In this document: positions 27,040 through 34,963 of the stretch, one piece after another
How the letters are laid out: every line of letters starts with the position of its first letter
How positions within the stretch are numbered: position 1 is the stretch's first letter
From: Comamonadaceae bacterium G21597-S1
Lineage (GTDB): Bacteria > Pseudomonadota > Gammaproteobacteria > Burkholderiales > Burkholderiaceae_C
Reading direction: 5' to 3'
DNA: 64,000 nt
Assembly: GCA_027214345.1 (NCBI GenBank)
Contig: JAPWHR010000016.1
Location: forward strand, 62,001-126,000
Program-made: the position numbers and the translations under genes
Notes under the pieces: model-generated
The model's database searches: none
What the model was told of the DNA's origin: nothing
The model's input: only the letters and a program-made list of their open reading frames with translations

Positions 27040-28203
27040 TCATGGATCTGCCACGATCAGGTCGCGGCTGAAACGGGACAGGATTTCGCAGCCGTGCAGC
27101 GTCACCAGCACGTTGTCGATGATCCGGGCACCCAGGCCTTCGGCACCGATGAATACCGGGGGTTCGACGCTGAGCACCATGCCGGCGCGCAGGGTGTAGC
27201 GGCTGTCGGCCAGCATGTGGATCGGTTCGCCCCAGCCTGGCGGAAAACCGGGCGCGAGGCCATAACCGGTGAGATGCACGCGGCAGTGCTCCAGCCCGGC
27301 CTGTGCGATGACCTCCTTGGCGGCGGCGTGCGGCTCGGCGGCCGGCACGCCGTCGCGGATGCGGGCCATGCAGGCGTCGCTGGCCCGGCAGACCAGGTCG
27401 TGCAGTTCGCGCATGCGGGCGCCGGGTGCTCCGATGCTGAAGTTGCGGCCGATGGTGGCCGTATAGCGGCGGTGGGTGGCGCCGAACTCGACGTTGCCGA
27501 CGTCACCCGCGCGCAGCTTGCGTTCGGTCGGCGCGCCGTGGCTGAAGCAGGAACGTTCGCCCGACACCAGGTTGATCGGACTGGCCGCCAGCGCGCTGTC
27601 GCGTGCCATCAGGGCTTGCACGACCGTGCCGGCCACGGCCAGTTCGCTGCGTCCGACCTGCAGCGCGGCGGCGAACACCGTCATCGCCGCATCGGCCTTG
27701 GCCACGGCCTGGCGGATGTAGTCCAGCTCGGCGGGTGACTTGACCAGCTTGAGGTCGTGTACCAGGTGGGTCGGCTCGGCCACCAAAGACGCGCCCAACG
27801 CTTCGCGGATGCCCAGGTAATGATGCGGATGCAGGTAATACGCCGGCACTTCCATGCCGACGCGGCCATCGGGCAGGCCCAGGCGCTGCGCCAGTTGCAC
27901 GAACGCTGCTACCGGATCCTCGTTTTCGCCGCCGCCATAGGTGATGACCACGTCGACCAGCGCATCCTGCACGAACTCGTTGTATTCGCCGGCCCGCGTG
28001 AGCATGGTCAGCGGGGATGCGTCGTCCGCGGCGAGCAGCAGGCACTGGAATTCCTGGTAGCTCTTGGCGTCCGACCCGGTCAACCAATGGATGCAGACCG
28101 GGTGGATCAACACCAGCCAGTCGAGTTGCTGCTCGCGCATGGCCTGGCGCACCTTGCGCCGTCGCGATGCGAATTCCTCCAGGCTGAAGTCGCGTTTGGA
28201 CAT
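27040..28203 (-). CDS. M24-family (pita-bread) hydrolase lacking metal ligands, ectoine-hydrolase/creatinase-like
   Basis: A 387-residue two-domain protein of the aminopeptidase P/creatinase superfamily. In metallo-peptidases of the family two aspartates occupy the region 238-250; here it reads VEFGATHRRYTAT, with Glu239 and Thr248 at or near those places, so metal binding is unlikely. This resembles creatinase and the ectoine hydrolase DoeA/EutD, which are also metal-free, as does GYGLAPGFPPGWGEP at 313-327. Likely substrates are small cyclic or guanidino compounds rather than peptides. It sits between the two binding-protein genes of the ABC operon. Confidence 0.8.
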   Translation of the reverse strand: MSKRDFSLEEFASRRRKVRQAMREQQLDWLVLIHPVCIHWLTGSDAKSYQEFQCLLLAADDASPLTMLTRAGEYNEFVQDALVDVVITYGGGENEDPVAAFVQLAQRLGLPDGRVGMEVPAYYLHPHHYLGIREALGASLVAEPTHLVHDLKLVKSPAELDYIRQAVAKADAAMTVFAAALQVGRSELAVAGTVVQALMARDSALAASPINLVSGERSCFSHGAPTERKLRAGDVGNVEFGATHRRYTATIGRNFSIGAPGARMRELHDLVCRASDACMARIRDGVPAAEPHAAAKEVIAQAGLEHCRVHLTGYGLAPGFPPGWGEPIHMLADSRYTLRAGMVLSVEPPVFIGAEGLGARIIDNVLVTLHGCEILSRFSRDLIVADP

Positions 28204-28241
28204 GGGGCGATACCGTTGCGCAGGATCGGTGGTTCAGCGGC

Positions 28242-29027
28242 TCACAGTGGCGGCAGTGGCGCGGTCATGGGGCCGCCTAGCCACTTCACGTGCAGTTTGT
28301 TGATTTCGCCGTTGAGCGTGTTCTGGAATATGAAGGTGTCCAGCCAGCGCAGCAGCGTGTGTTCGCCGATCTTGACGGTGATGTGTGCCGGTGCGCGCCG
28401 CAATGCGAACTTGAAGTCGAACTCCTTCGACGGGTTCTTCTTCGCCAGTTCCACCACGACCACCGAGTTGGCGGCCAGCAACTGCGACTGGCCGGACAGA
28501 TACGCCTGCACCGCCGAGGCGTTGTCCTCCAGGCGCATGATGTCGGCGTTCGGATTCAGTGCGGTGAGCACGACGTCTTCGGTCGTGCCCTTGGCCACGC
28601 TGATCTTGAGCTTGCCGGTGTCCGATGCCGCCTTGACGGCGGTGGCTTTTGCGCCATAGACCGCCAGCGAGGTGTCGGCGTAGGGTGCGCTGTACATCAC
28701 CTGCTTGGCGCGCTCGGCCGTGACCGACATCGCAGCCACGTTGATGTCGGCCTTGTCGGTGAGCAGGTACGGGATGCGGTTGGCGGCCGCGGCCGGCACC
28801 AGCTCGAGCTTGACACCCAGGGCGTCGGCCACCATGCGCGCGAGGTCGACGTCGAAGCCTTCGAGTTCACGCTTGACATTGGCCGAACTGAAGGGCGGAA
28901 CGTCGGTGAACACCACCACCCGTATGACACCCTTGGACAGGATGTCGGCGAACTTGTCCGCATGGGCCGGCATGGCGACCAATGCCGCGGCCAGCATGGC
29001 GATGCAGGTCAGATACTTTCTCCACAT
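28242..29027 (-). CDS. ABC transporter amino-acid-type substrate-binding protein (paralogue 1)
   Basis: A 261-residue periplasmic binding protein. The signal peptide covers residues 1-23 (MWRKYLTC..., AMPAHA cleavage). SBP_bac_3 motifs DVPPFSS, GFDVDLARMVADALGV and AERAKQVMYSAPYADTSLAVYG are present. It follows the ATPase gene by nine bases, so it is the likely core partner of the importer; the second copy at 26150-26938 is its paralogue. Ligands of this family are polar amino acids, opines or compatible solutes such as ectoine (EhuB type). Confidence 0.92.
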   Translation of the reverse strand: MWRKYLTCIAMLAAALVAMPAHADKFADILSKGVIRVVVFTDVPPFSSANVKRELEGFDVDLARMVADALGVKLELVPAAAANRIPYLLTDKADINVAAMSVTAERAKQVMYSAPYADTSLAVYGAKATAVKAASDTGKLKISVAKGTTEDVVLTALNPNADIMRLEDNASAVQAYLSGQSQLLAANSVVVVELAKKNPSKEFDFKFALRRAPAHITVKIGEHTLLRWLDTFIFQNTLNGEINKLHVKWLGGPMTAPLPPL

Positions 29028-29036
29028 GGTCTTCTC

Positions 29037-29768
29037 CTAGTGCAGAACAGAACTCAGAAATGCCTTCAGCTCCTCCGTCTTCGGATCGGCGAAGAACTCC
29101 CGGGCCGGCCCCTGTTCCCAGACCTTGCCCTGGTTCATGAACACGACGCGATGCGCCACGCGCCGTGCAAAGTTCATCTCGTGGGTGACCAGCAACATGG
29201 TCATGCCGTCGCGTGCCATGGCCTCGAGCACCAGCAGCACCTCGCCGACCAGTTCCGGGTCCAGCGCCGACGTGATCTCGTCGAACAGCATGATGCTGGG
29301 TGCCATGGCCAGTGATCGGGCAATGGCCACGCGTTGCTGCTGGCCACCCGAGAGCTCGTCGGCATAGGCGGCGATCTTTTCTTCCAGCCCGACCTTGCGC
29401 AGCGCCTCGCGCGCCAGCGTGGCGGCGGCGGTGGCACTGACGCCCTTGACGATGGTGGGGCCGAGCGTGATGTTGCGCTCCACGGTCAGGTGCGGAAACA
29501 GGTTGAAACTCTGGAACACGATGCCGACCCGCGCGCGCAGTTCGCGCAGATTGGACGCCGGATCGTGCACCGCAACACCGTCGACGATGACCTCGCCGCC
29601 CTGCACCGGTTCGAGTCCGTTGATGCAGCGCAGCAGCGTGCTCTTGCCCGAACCCGAACGGCCGATGATGGCGACGATCTCGCCTTTCTCGATCGACAGG
29701 TCGACATCCTGCAGCACGGTGTTGTTGCCGTAACGCTTGACGACGGATTTGAGCTCAACGAACGGCAC
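29037..29768 (-). CDS. ABC transporter ATP-binding protein, polar amino acid type
   Basis: A 243-residue ATPase of the GlnQ/HisP family. Walker A GRSGSGKS is at 36-43, the Q-loop Gln at 86, the signature LSGGQQQ at 139-145, Walker B LFDE at 161-164 and the H-loop His in VTHEM. The start codon is GTG and overlaps the upstream permease gene by 14 bases. It energises the two permeases encoded upstream. The length matches the family exactly. Confidence 0.95.
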   Translation of the reverse strand: MPFVELKSVVKRYGNNTVLQDVDLSIEKGEIVAIIGRSGSGKSTLLRCINGLEPVQGGEVIVDGVAVHDPASNLRELRARVGIVFQSFNLFPHLTVERNITLGPTIVKGVSATAAATLAREALRKVGLEEKIAAYADELSGGQQQRVAIARSLAMAPSIMLFDEITSALDPELVGEVLLVLEAMARDGMTMLLVTHEMNFARRVAHRVVFMNQGKVWEQGPAREFFADPKTEELKAFLSSVLH

Positions 29769-30405
29769 GGCGTCTTCCTTCCAGGATGCGGCTGTAACGG
29801 GTCAGCGGGTAACACAGGCTGAAATACAGCGCTGCCACCAGCAGGTAGACGGCAAATGGCTGGAACGTGGCGGCGGTCGTCATCTGGCCCTCGCGGGTGA
29901 GTTCGACGAAGCCGATCACGGCAGCCAGCGAGGTGTTCTTGATCAGCTGCACCAGGAAGCCGACCGTGGGTGGGATGGCGATGCGCACGGCTTGCGGGAT
30001 GATCACGTGGCGCAACTGCTCGAGATAGGTCAGTCCGATCGCGGTGCCGGCCTCCCATTGGGTGCGCGGGATCGCGACCAGCGCACCACGCCAGATCTCG
30101 CCCAGGAACGCGCCGGCGTATACCGAAAAGCCGACGGTGGCGGCAATCAACGGCGGCAGGTCGTAGCCGACGATGGACAGGCCGAAATAGAAGATGAACA
30201 ACCAGGCCAGCAGCGGAATGCCCTGGACCACGCCGACATACCCCTTGGCCAGCGTGCGCGGCAGCCAGTGCCGGGCCGCGCCGCCGGCCGCCACCAGCAG
30301 CCCGATGACGCTGCCGCCGGCCAGCGCCAGCAGCGTCAACACCACCGTCCAGCGCAGTGCCAGCACCAGGTAATACAGATCGAGCGGGGCGAGTTCGCGG
30401 ATCAT
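29755..30405 (-). CDS. ABC transporter permease, polar amino acid type (second permease)
   Basis: A 216-residue inner-membrane permease (HisM/GlnP family). It has about five transmembrane helices and the EAA loop in the form QWEAGTAIGLTYLEQLRHVIIPQAVR, which contacts the ATPase. The correct start is the ATG at 30405, which overlaps the stop of the first permease gene (ATGA). It should form a heterodimeric channel with that protein. Confidence 0.93.
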   Translation of the reverse strand: MIRELAPLDLYYLVLALRWTVVLTLLALAGGSVIGLLVAAGGAARHWLPRTLAKGYVGVVQGIPLLAWLFIFYFGLSIVGYDLPPLIAATVGFSVYAGAFLGEIWRGALVAIPRTQWEAGTAIGLTYLEQLRHVIIPQAVRIAIPPTVGFLVQLIKNTSLAAVIGFVELTREGQMTTAATFQPFAVYLLVAALYFSLCYPLTRYSRILEGRRRAVR

Positions 30406-31064
30406 GGGCGTCGAAACAGCAGGCGGTAACACAGCGCGAAGCCACCACGCATCAACAGCGTCAGGGCCAGGTAGAGCAGCGAGATCACGGTATAGACCTC
30501 GAAGTCGCGAAAGGTGCGCGACTGGATGATGGAGCCGGCATGGAACAGGTCGGCGGCCGATATCTGCGACACGATGCTGGTGGCCAACATCAACAACACG
30601 AACTGGCTGCTCAGTGACGGATAGACGTTCTTGATGGCCGGCAGCAACACGACATGGCGAAAGATCTGCGGGCCAGTCAGCCCGAGCGAGACCCCGGCTT
30701 CGATTTGCGACTTCGGAATGCTGTCGAAGCCCGCACGCACGATCTCCGCGGTGTAGGCCGTCAGGTTGATCGTCAGCGCCAGCACGCTGGCGGTCATCAC
30801 GTCGAGCCGGATGCCGATGCCGGGCAATCCGAAGAAGATCAGGAACAGCTGCACGATCAGCGGCGTGTTGCGGATCACCTCGACGTAAGCGCGGGTGAGC
30901 CGCTGGGGCCACGGGCGACCGTAGACCAGCAGTACCGCAGCCAGCGTGCCCAGCACGAAACCCAGCACGATCGTGATGGCACTGAGTTCGATCGTGACGA
31001 TCAGCCCATCCAGGATGGCATCGTGCTGGGCCAGGACGTCTCTGAACTGAAACTGGTACGACAT
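30402..31064 (-). CDS. ABC transporter permease, polar amino acid type (first permease)
   Basis: A 220-residue inner-membrane permease and first gene of the operon. The conserved VEVIRNTPLIVQLFLIFFGLP segment and the EAA loop (SQIEAGVSLGLTGPQIFRHVVLPA-like) identify the HisQ/GlnP family. The ATG at 31064 (MSYQFQFRD) is the usual start; the longer frame has no conservation. The 173-bp region upstream separates it from the divergent IclR gene and holds a perfect palindrome. Confidence 0.93.
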   Translation of the reverse strand: MSYQFQFRDVLAQHDAILDGLIVTIELSAITIVLGFVLGTLAAVLLVYGRPWPQRLTRAYVEVIRNTPLIVQLFLIFFGLPGIGIRLDVMTASVLALTINLTAYTAEIVRAGFDSIPKSQIEAGVSLGLTGPQIFRHVVLLPAIKNVYPSLSSQFVLLMLATSIVSQISAADLFHAGSIIQSRTFRDFEVYTVISLLYLALTLLMRGGFALCYRLLFRRP

Positions 31065-31069
31065 TTCAG

Positions 31070-31077
31070 ATATGAAA
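31070..31077. promoter_or_regulatory. ATATGAAA element, inverted partner of 31227-31234
   Basis: ATATGAAA here and its complement TTTCATAT at 31227-31234 flank the divergent control region, one close to each start codon. The 8-bp match may be chance, but the symmetric placement suggests a looped or paired regulator site. Confidence 0.25.
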
Positions 31078-31139
31078 AGTAATTTTCTTGTTTGACCAGC
31101 CACTATTGCGGTCGACTCGTGTGACTTACCATAGGCGTT

Positions 31140-31159
31140 ATCTAGCCTAGCGGCTAGAT
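31140..31159. promoter_or_regulatory. Perfect palindrome, candidate IclR operator
   Basis: ATCTAGCC, spacer TAGC, GGCTAGAT: two perfect 8-bp arms around 4 bp, midway between the first permease gene (start 31064, minus) and the iclR gene (start 31238, plus). IclR-type regulators bind short palindromes in such divergent regions, so this is a good candidate for the operator controlling both directions. Confidence 0.5.
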
Positions 31160-31237
31160 GGTGAAACCCGTGGCGACGTTTCGTGTCCAGAAACCAGCGT
31201 CAATATCGATCATTGGCAAAATCATCTTTCATATACG

Positions 31238-32050
31238 ATGCGAAATATGGCCGATCGAGCTGACAAAACGACCTCATCGCGTTACGCCGCGCCCGCGCTG
31301 GAGAAGGGGCTGGACATCCTCGAGGTGTTGGCCGACGTGCCGGACGGACTCTCGCTCAACGGCATCGCGCGTGCGCTGGGGCGCACGGCCAGCGAGATAT
31401 TTCGCATGGTCGTGACGCTGCAGCAGCGCGGATACCTGGCCATCGATGACAAGGACCGCTACACGCTGACACTCAAGATGCTGGAGTTGTCGCATCGCCA
31501 GCAACCGCTCAAGTCCCTCGTCGCCACCGCAATGCCGTTGATGCGTGAACTGGCCGGGCGCGCCTACCAGTCATGCCACCTCGGGGTGCACCACGATGGC
31601 CAGATCCTGGTCGTGGCCCAGGTCGATGCGCCGGGCCCGTTCACGATGGGCGCCAAGGTCGGGGCACTGGGCAAGCTGACGGACTCGGCATCGGGCACCA
31701 TGCTGCTCGCGTTTCGCGACGAGGCCGAACGCACGCGCATGATCGCCGCGCAGGTGCGTATTCATGGCGAGCTGGAGGTCGATGCCGCGCAGCTGCTGCG
31801 CCAGCTGGAAGAGGCGCGAGCCAACGCCGCCATCACCTGGCCCAGTCGCCGCATCCGCGGCGCGACCGATGTGTCGCGACCGGTGTTCGGCATCAACCAG
31901 GAGGTCATCGCCGCGCTCACGGTGCCGTACATCGAACGCATGGACCGCAGCCAGAGCCCGACGATTCCGCAGGTCGAGCAACTGGTGGCCGAGATCGCGA
32001 CCCGTCTGTCCGAGCTGATGTGTTACACCGGGCACAACGCCCAGCTCTGA
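31238..32050 (+). CDS. IclR-family transcriptional regulator
   Basis: A 270-residue regulator. The winged helix spans about 15-80 (LEKGLDILEVLADVPDGLSLNGIARALGRTASEIFRMVVTL), and the IclR effector domain starts at about 95 (LMRELAGRAYQSCHLGV) and ends near residue 262. It is divergent from the ABC/hydrolase operon, which is its likely target. IclR proteins usually respond to a pathway intermediate. A second ATG at 31247 is an alternative start. Confidence 0.92.
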   Translation: MRNMADRADKTTSSRYAAPALEKGLDILEVLADVPDGLSLNGIARALGRTASEIFRMVVTLQQRGYLAIDDKDRYTLTLKMLELSHRQQPLKSLVATAMPLMRELAGRAYQSCHLGVHHDGQILVVAQVDAPGPFTMGAKVGALGKLTDSASGTMLLAFRDEAERTRMIAAQVRIHGELEVDAAQLLRQLEEARANAAITWPSRRIRGATDVSRPVFGINQEVIAALTVPYIERMDRSQSPTIPQVEQLVAEIATRLSELMCYTGHNAQL

Positions 32051-32119
32051 CACGGACGTCCTCGTCGCGAATCGCCGCCCGCTGGCGGGCATTGCAAGCC
32101 GCGAATCTCGGTCGTTATC

Positions 32120-32974
32120 ATGTTCGACATGAACGAATACATAGACCAACTCAATACCCAATTGACCGCGCTGCTGGCCACGTATGGCATGAACGTGCTC
32201 GGCGCCATCGTCACGCTGGTGGTCGGCTTTGCCGCCGCCGGATGGTTGTCGCGCTTGACGAACCGCGCGATGCGCAAGGCCGACAAGATCGATCCGGTGT
32301 TCCAGCCCTTGCCCGGCAAGGTCGTGCGCATCGCCGTGATCGTGTTCACCGTGATCGCGGTGCTCAACCGCTTCGGTGTGCAGACCACCAGCCTGATCGC
32401 GGTGCTCGGCGCCGCCGGCCTGGCGATCGGCCTGGCCCTGCAAGGCACGCTGAGCAACGTCGCGGCCGGTGTGATGATCCTGGTGTTCCGCCCGTTCAAG
32501 ATCGGCGACGTCGTCAACCTGGGCGGCGACATCTACATCATCGATTCACTCGGCTTCTTCATCTGCAAGGCGCACCTGCCCGATGGCCCGACCGCTTTCC
32601 TGCCCAACTCCAAGATCTGGGGTGAGACCATCCTCAACCTGTCGGTCACCGACCAGGACATCCGTCGCGTCGACGAGCATTACGGCATCGGTTACGGCGA
32701 CGACATCAACAAGGCGATCGCCATCCTCAAGCAGATTGCCGCGGACGAGTCGCGCATCCTGAAGGATCCGGCGCCGCTGATCAAGGTCGACTCGCTGGGC
32801 GACAGCTCGGTCAACATCCTGTTCCGCGTCTGGACGTCCCGCGCCGACTGGTGGGATACCAAGCTCGACCTGGTGCAGCGGTGCAAGGAGGCGCTCGAAG
32901 GCGGCGGCATCAGCATTCCGTTTCCACAGCGCGACGTGCATCTGATCGGCCAGACGCAGGCCAAGTCCGAATAG
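32120..32974 (+). CDS. mscS: Small-conductance mechanosensitive channel, MscS family
   Basis: A 284-residue membrane protein. Helices lie at about 18-40 and 70-90, and the pore helix TM3 at about 95-130 reads LGAAGLAIGLALQGTLSNV and continues to FRPFKIGDVV, the MscS signature. The cytoplasmic beta and alpha/beta domains follow (FLPNSKIWGETILNLS). It releases solutes on hypo-osmotic shock. The ATG at 32120 or the one at 32129 may be used. It stands alone downstream of iclR. Confidence 0.95.
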   Translation: MFDMNEYIDQLNTQLTALLATYGMNVLGAIVTLVVGFAAAGWLSRLTNRAMRKADKIDPVFQPLPGKVVRIAVIVFTVIAVLNRFGVQTTSLIAVLGAAGLAIGLALQGTLSNVAAGVMILVFRPFKIGDVVNLGGDIYIIDSLGFFICKAHLPDGPTAFLPNSKIWGETILNLSVTDQDIRRVDEHYGIGYGDDINKAIAILKQIAADESRILKDPAPLIKVDSLGDSSVNILFRVWTSRADWWDTKLDLVQRCKEALEGGGISIPFPQRDVHLIGQTQAKSE

Positions 32975-33099
32975 TCCTCGCCGCTCCTGGCCACGGCGCA
33001 CGAGGCGTGTGCCGCCTGTGCGGGCGTAGAATGTTTTTGCGCATGTGGTGGCGGTGATGCTTTGCACCGCTACCCCGCGCGGATCGCTGGTCAACGAAC

Positions 33100-33939
33100 A
33101 TGTCTACCACGCCCACCCCTGCAGCAGATGCGATGCCGGCCTCGACCGGCAAAACGCCGGCAGCGGGCTCCGGCGACAGCGACGCAAACAAGAACGCCTG
33201 GGAACTGGCCGCCGACCTGGTGGGTCTTCTGCCCGTGGTCGGCAAACCTCTGTCGTTGATCGTGCGCCGTCGTCAAGCGCGGTGGTTGTTGATCACGGCA
33301 CTGCTATTGCTCGTGTTAGTCGTGTTGCCACTGTTGTTGCCGCTGCTCGCCGCGGTCTACATCAACTCCGGTCTGCTCGGCGACGAGGGGCAGCGCTGGT
33401 ATGCCGAGAAAGTGGTGTCGGCGTTCCGCGTGCGCGAGGCGGCAGACCAGATCTCGAAACGCGCGAACCAGCGGCTGGACTATTTCCAGGTGATCGAATT
33501 CGTCGGCAATGCCAAGGAGACGCGGCAATACAGCCTGAGCATGGAGCCGTACCAGAAGGCGCGTTTCGTCGTCGAACGCGCGACTGCGCTGTCGACCGAC
33601 AACAACTGCGCGGTCCCGCTGCGCTTGATCCGCAAGAACGCGGAGCTGATGACCTTGTCGTTGTTCGACCGCAAGCTGATGCCGGTGCGCAATTCGCCGA
33701 CGGCGGCCAGCTACCAGTTGTCGGCCAAGGACTGGGACGACGTCAAGTCGAAGATGGATGGCAGCAACCGGGTCCGCATTGCGCTCGAGCCGGTCGACGA
33801 ACTGCTGGACCAACCGTGCAACGGCGTGCAGGTCGACCTGCGTGTCAGCATCGAGGTGTTCAAGGACACGCTCGCCTCGGCTGCTCCGACGGTCGTGCTG
33901 GCATGGCGGTCTGCATCCGCAGGCACCGGGACGCATTGA
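33100..33939 (+). CDS. Uncharacterised membrane-anchored protein
   Basis: A 279-residue protein I do not recognise. It has a low-complexity Ala/Thr/Pro N-terminus (1-30), one strong transmembrane helix at about 62-88 preceded by RRRQAR (positive-inside), and a roughly 190-residue soluble C-terminal part that should face the periplasm. Two cysteines in the C-terminal part (NNCAV and PCNGV) could form a disulfide. Its stop lies one base before the ATG of the phosphodiester-glycosidase-like gene, so the two are probably co-translated and may act together. Confidence 0.7.
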   Translation: MSTTPTPAADAMPASTGKTPAAGSGDSDANKNAWELAADLVGLLPVVGKPLSLIVRRRQARWLLITALLLLVLVVLPLLLPLLAAVYINSGLLGDEGQRWYAEKVVSAFRVREAADQISKRANQRLDYFQVIEFVGNAKETRQYSLSMEPYQKARFVVERATALSTDNNCAVPLRLIRKNAELMTLSLFDRKLMPVRNSPTAASYQLSAKDWDDVKSKMDGSNRVRIALEPVDELLDQPCNGVQVDLRVSIEVFKDTLASAAPTVVLAWRSASAGTGTH

Positions 33940-33940
33940 C

Positions 33941-34939
33941 ATGGAGATGCCGACCTCGACGCCGCCTGTCCGGCCCGCTTGCCGGTACGCTCGTGGAGCG
34001 TCGGTGGCCCGCGCGATGCGGGTCGCAGGCCTGCTGCTCGCCAGCGCACTGGCCCCCGCCGTGGCGGCTGCCGGGCCGATCGAACTGCAGGACAATGCCG
34101 CCTTCAAGACCCGCGAAGGAACGACGGTCCGTGCGACGGTGTTCCGTTTCCAGGCGTCCGCGGTCCGGATGCAGGTGCTCCCGACGCTGGGCCTGCTGCC
34201 CCAGGGCACCTACCAGCGGGCCGGCCTGTCGATCGAGGATGCGGTCAAGGTCAAGGCGCTGGCCCGCTTGTCCGACGGCGACATGCTGATCGCCAACGGC
34301 GGGTTTTCCGGTGCCAAGGTCGATCGCCCGATCGGCCTGGTGATGTCGGGCGGCAACGCCATCTCCTTGCCCGACTACTCGATGCAACGCGGCGACCCGG
34401 CCAGTGCCTGCCCGGCGCTGCGCGTGGACCGGCCGCGACGCTCGGGCGTGTTGTGTGTTGACGGGCAGGGGCGGATCCTGGTGCAGCACCTGGATGCGGT
34501 CGCGTTCGAGTCGTGCGTGGACGCGGTGCAGGCCGGCCCGCTGCTGGTCGAGGCGCCCGGTCGCAATGGCATCTGCGAGCAGCAGACCGGGGACCGCGCC
34601 TATCTGCGCACAGCCTTGTGCACCCGCAAGACCGGCGCCGCCGCCGTGGTCGTGACGCTGGATCCGGTGTCGCTGTTCGACCTGGCGCAATGGCTCGCCG
34701 CTCCGGCGTCGCAGGGGGGGCTGGCCTGCGATGCCGCCCTCAACCTGTCCGGACACACCTCGTCCGGCGCCTTGTTGCGCAAGGGCGATGCGAAGGCGCC
34801 CTGGCGCAAGTTCGGCGATGGCAGTTTCCCCTTGCCCAACCTGATCGTCATCACCGAGCGGGCCGCGCGCACCGGCGTCCGGCCGGCGGCCCCGGCGCGT
34901 GTGCTGGTGCCCCAGAGGACGCAAAGGCTCGCGCCGTAG
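33941..34939 (+). CDS. Exported phosphodiester-glycosidase (NAGPA)-like protein
   Basis: A 332-residue protein. The N-terminus is a long signal peptide or anchor (hydrophobic core about 27-44 ending AVAAAG). The mature part has the elements MLIANGGFSG, a central disulfide-type set of cysteines and CDAALNLSGHTSSGALL, which recall the NAGPA/phosphodiester-glycosidase domain (normally an N-G-x-F strand and a D-G-G-x-S-S loop); here the second motif is altered to LSGHTSS. The call is tentative. It is coupled to the membrane-protein gene upstream. Confidence 0.6.
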   Translation: MEMPTSTPPVRPACRYARGASVARAMRVAGLLLASALAPAVAAAGPIELQDNAAFKTREGTTVRATVFRFQASAVRMQVLPTLGLLPQGTYQRAGLSIEDAVKVKALARLSDGDMLIANGGFSGAKVDRPIGLVMSGGNAISLPDYSMQRGDPASACPALRVDRPRRSGVLCVDGQGRILVQHLDAVAFESCVDAVQAGPLLVEAPGRNGICEQQTGDRAYLRTALCTRKTGAAAVVVTLDPVSLFDLAQWLAAPASQGGLACDAALNLSGHTSSGALLRKGDAKAPWRKFGDGSFPLPNLIVITERAARTGVRPAAPARVLVPQRTQRLAP

Positions 34940-34963
34940 AACGGCCCGCTCCAGCGACCGTCC

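Noticed and set aside
27040-28203. Xaa-Pro aminopeptidase
   Set aside because: The metal-binding aspartates are missing and the operon holds amidohydrolases rather than peptide-uptake genes.
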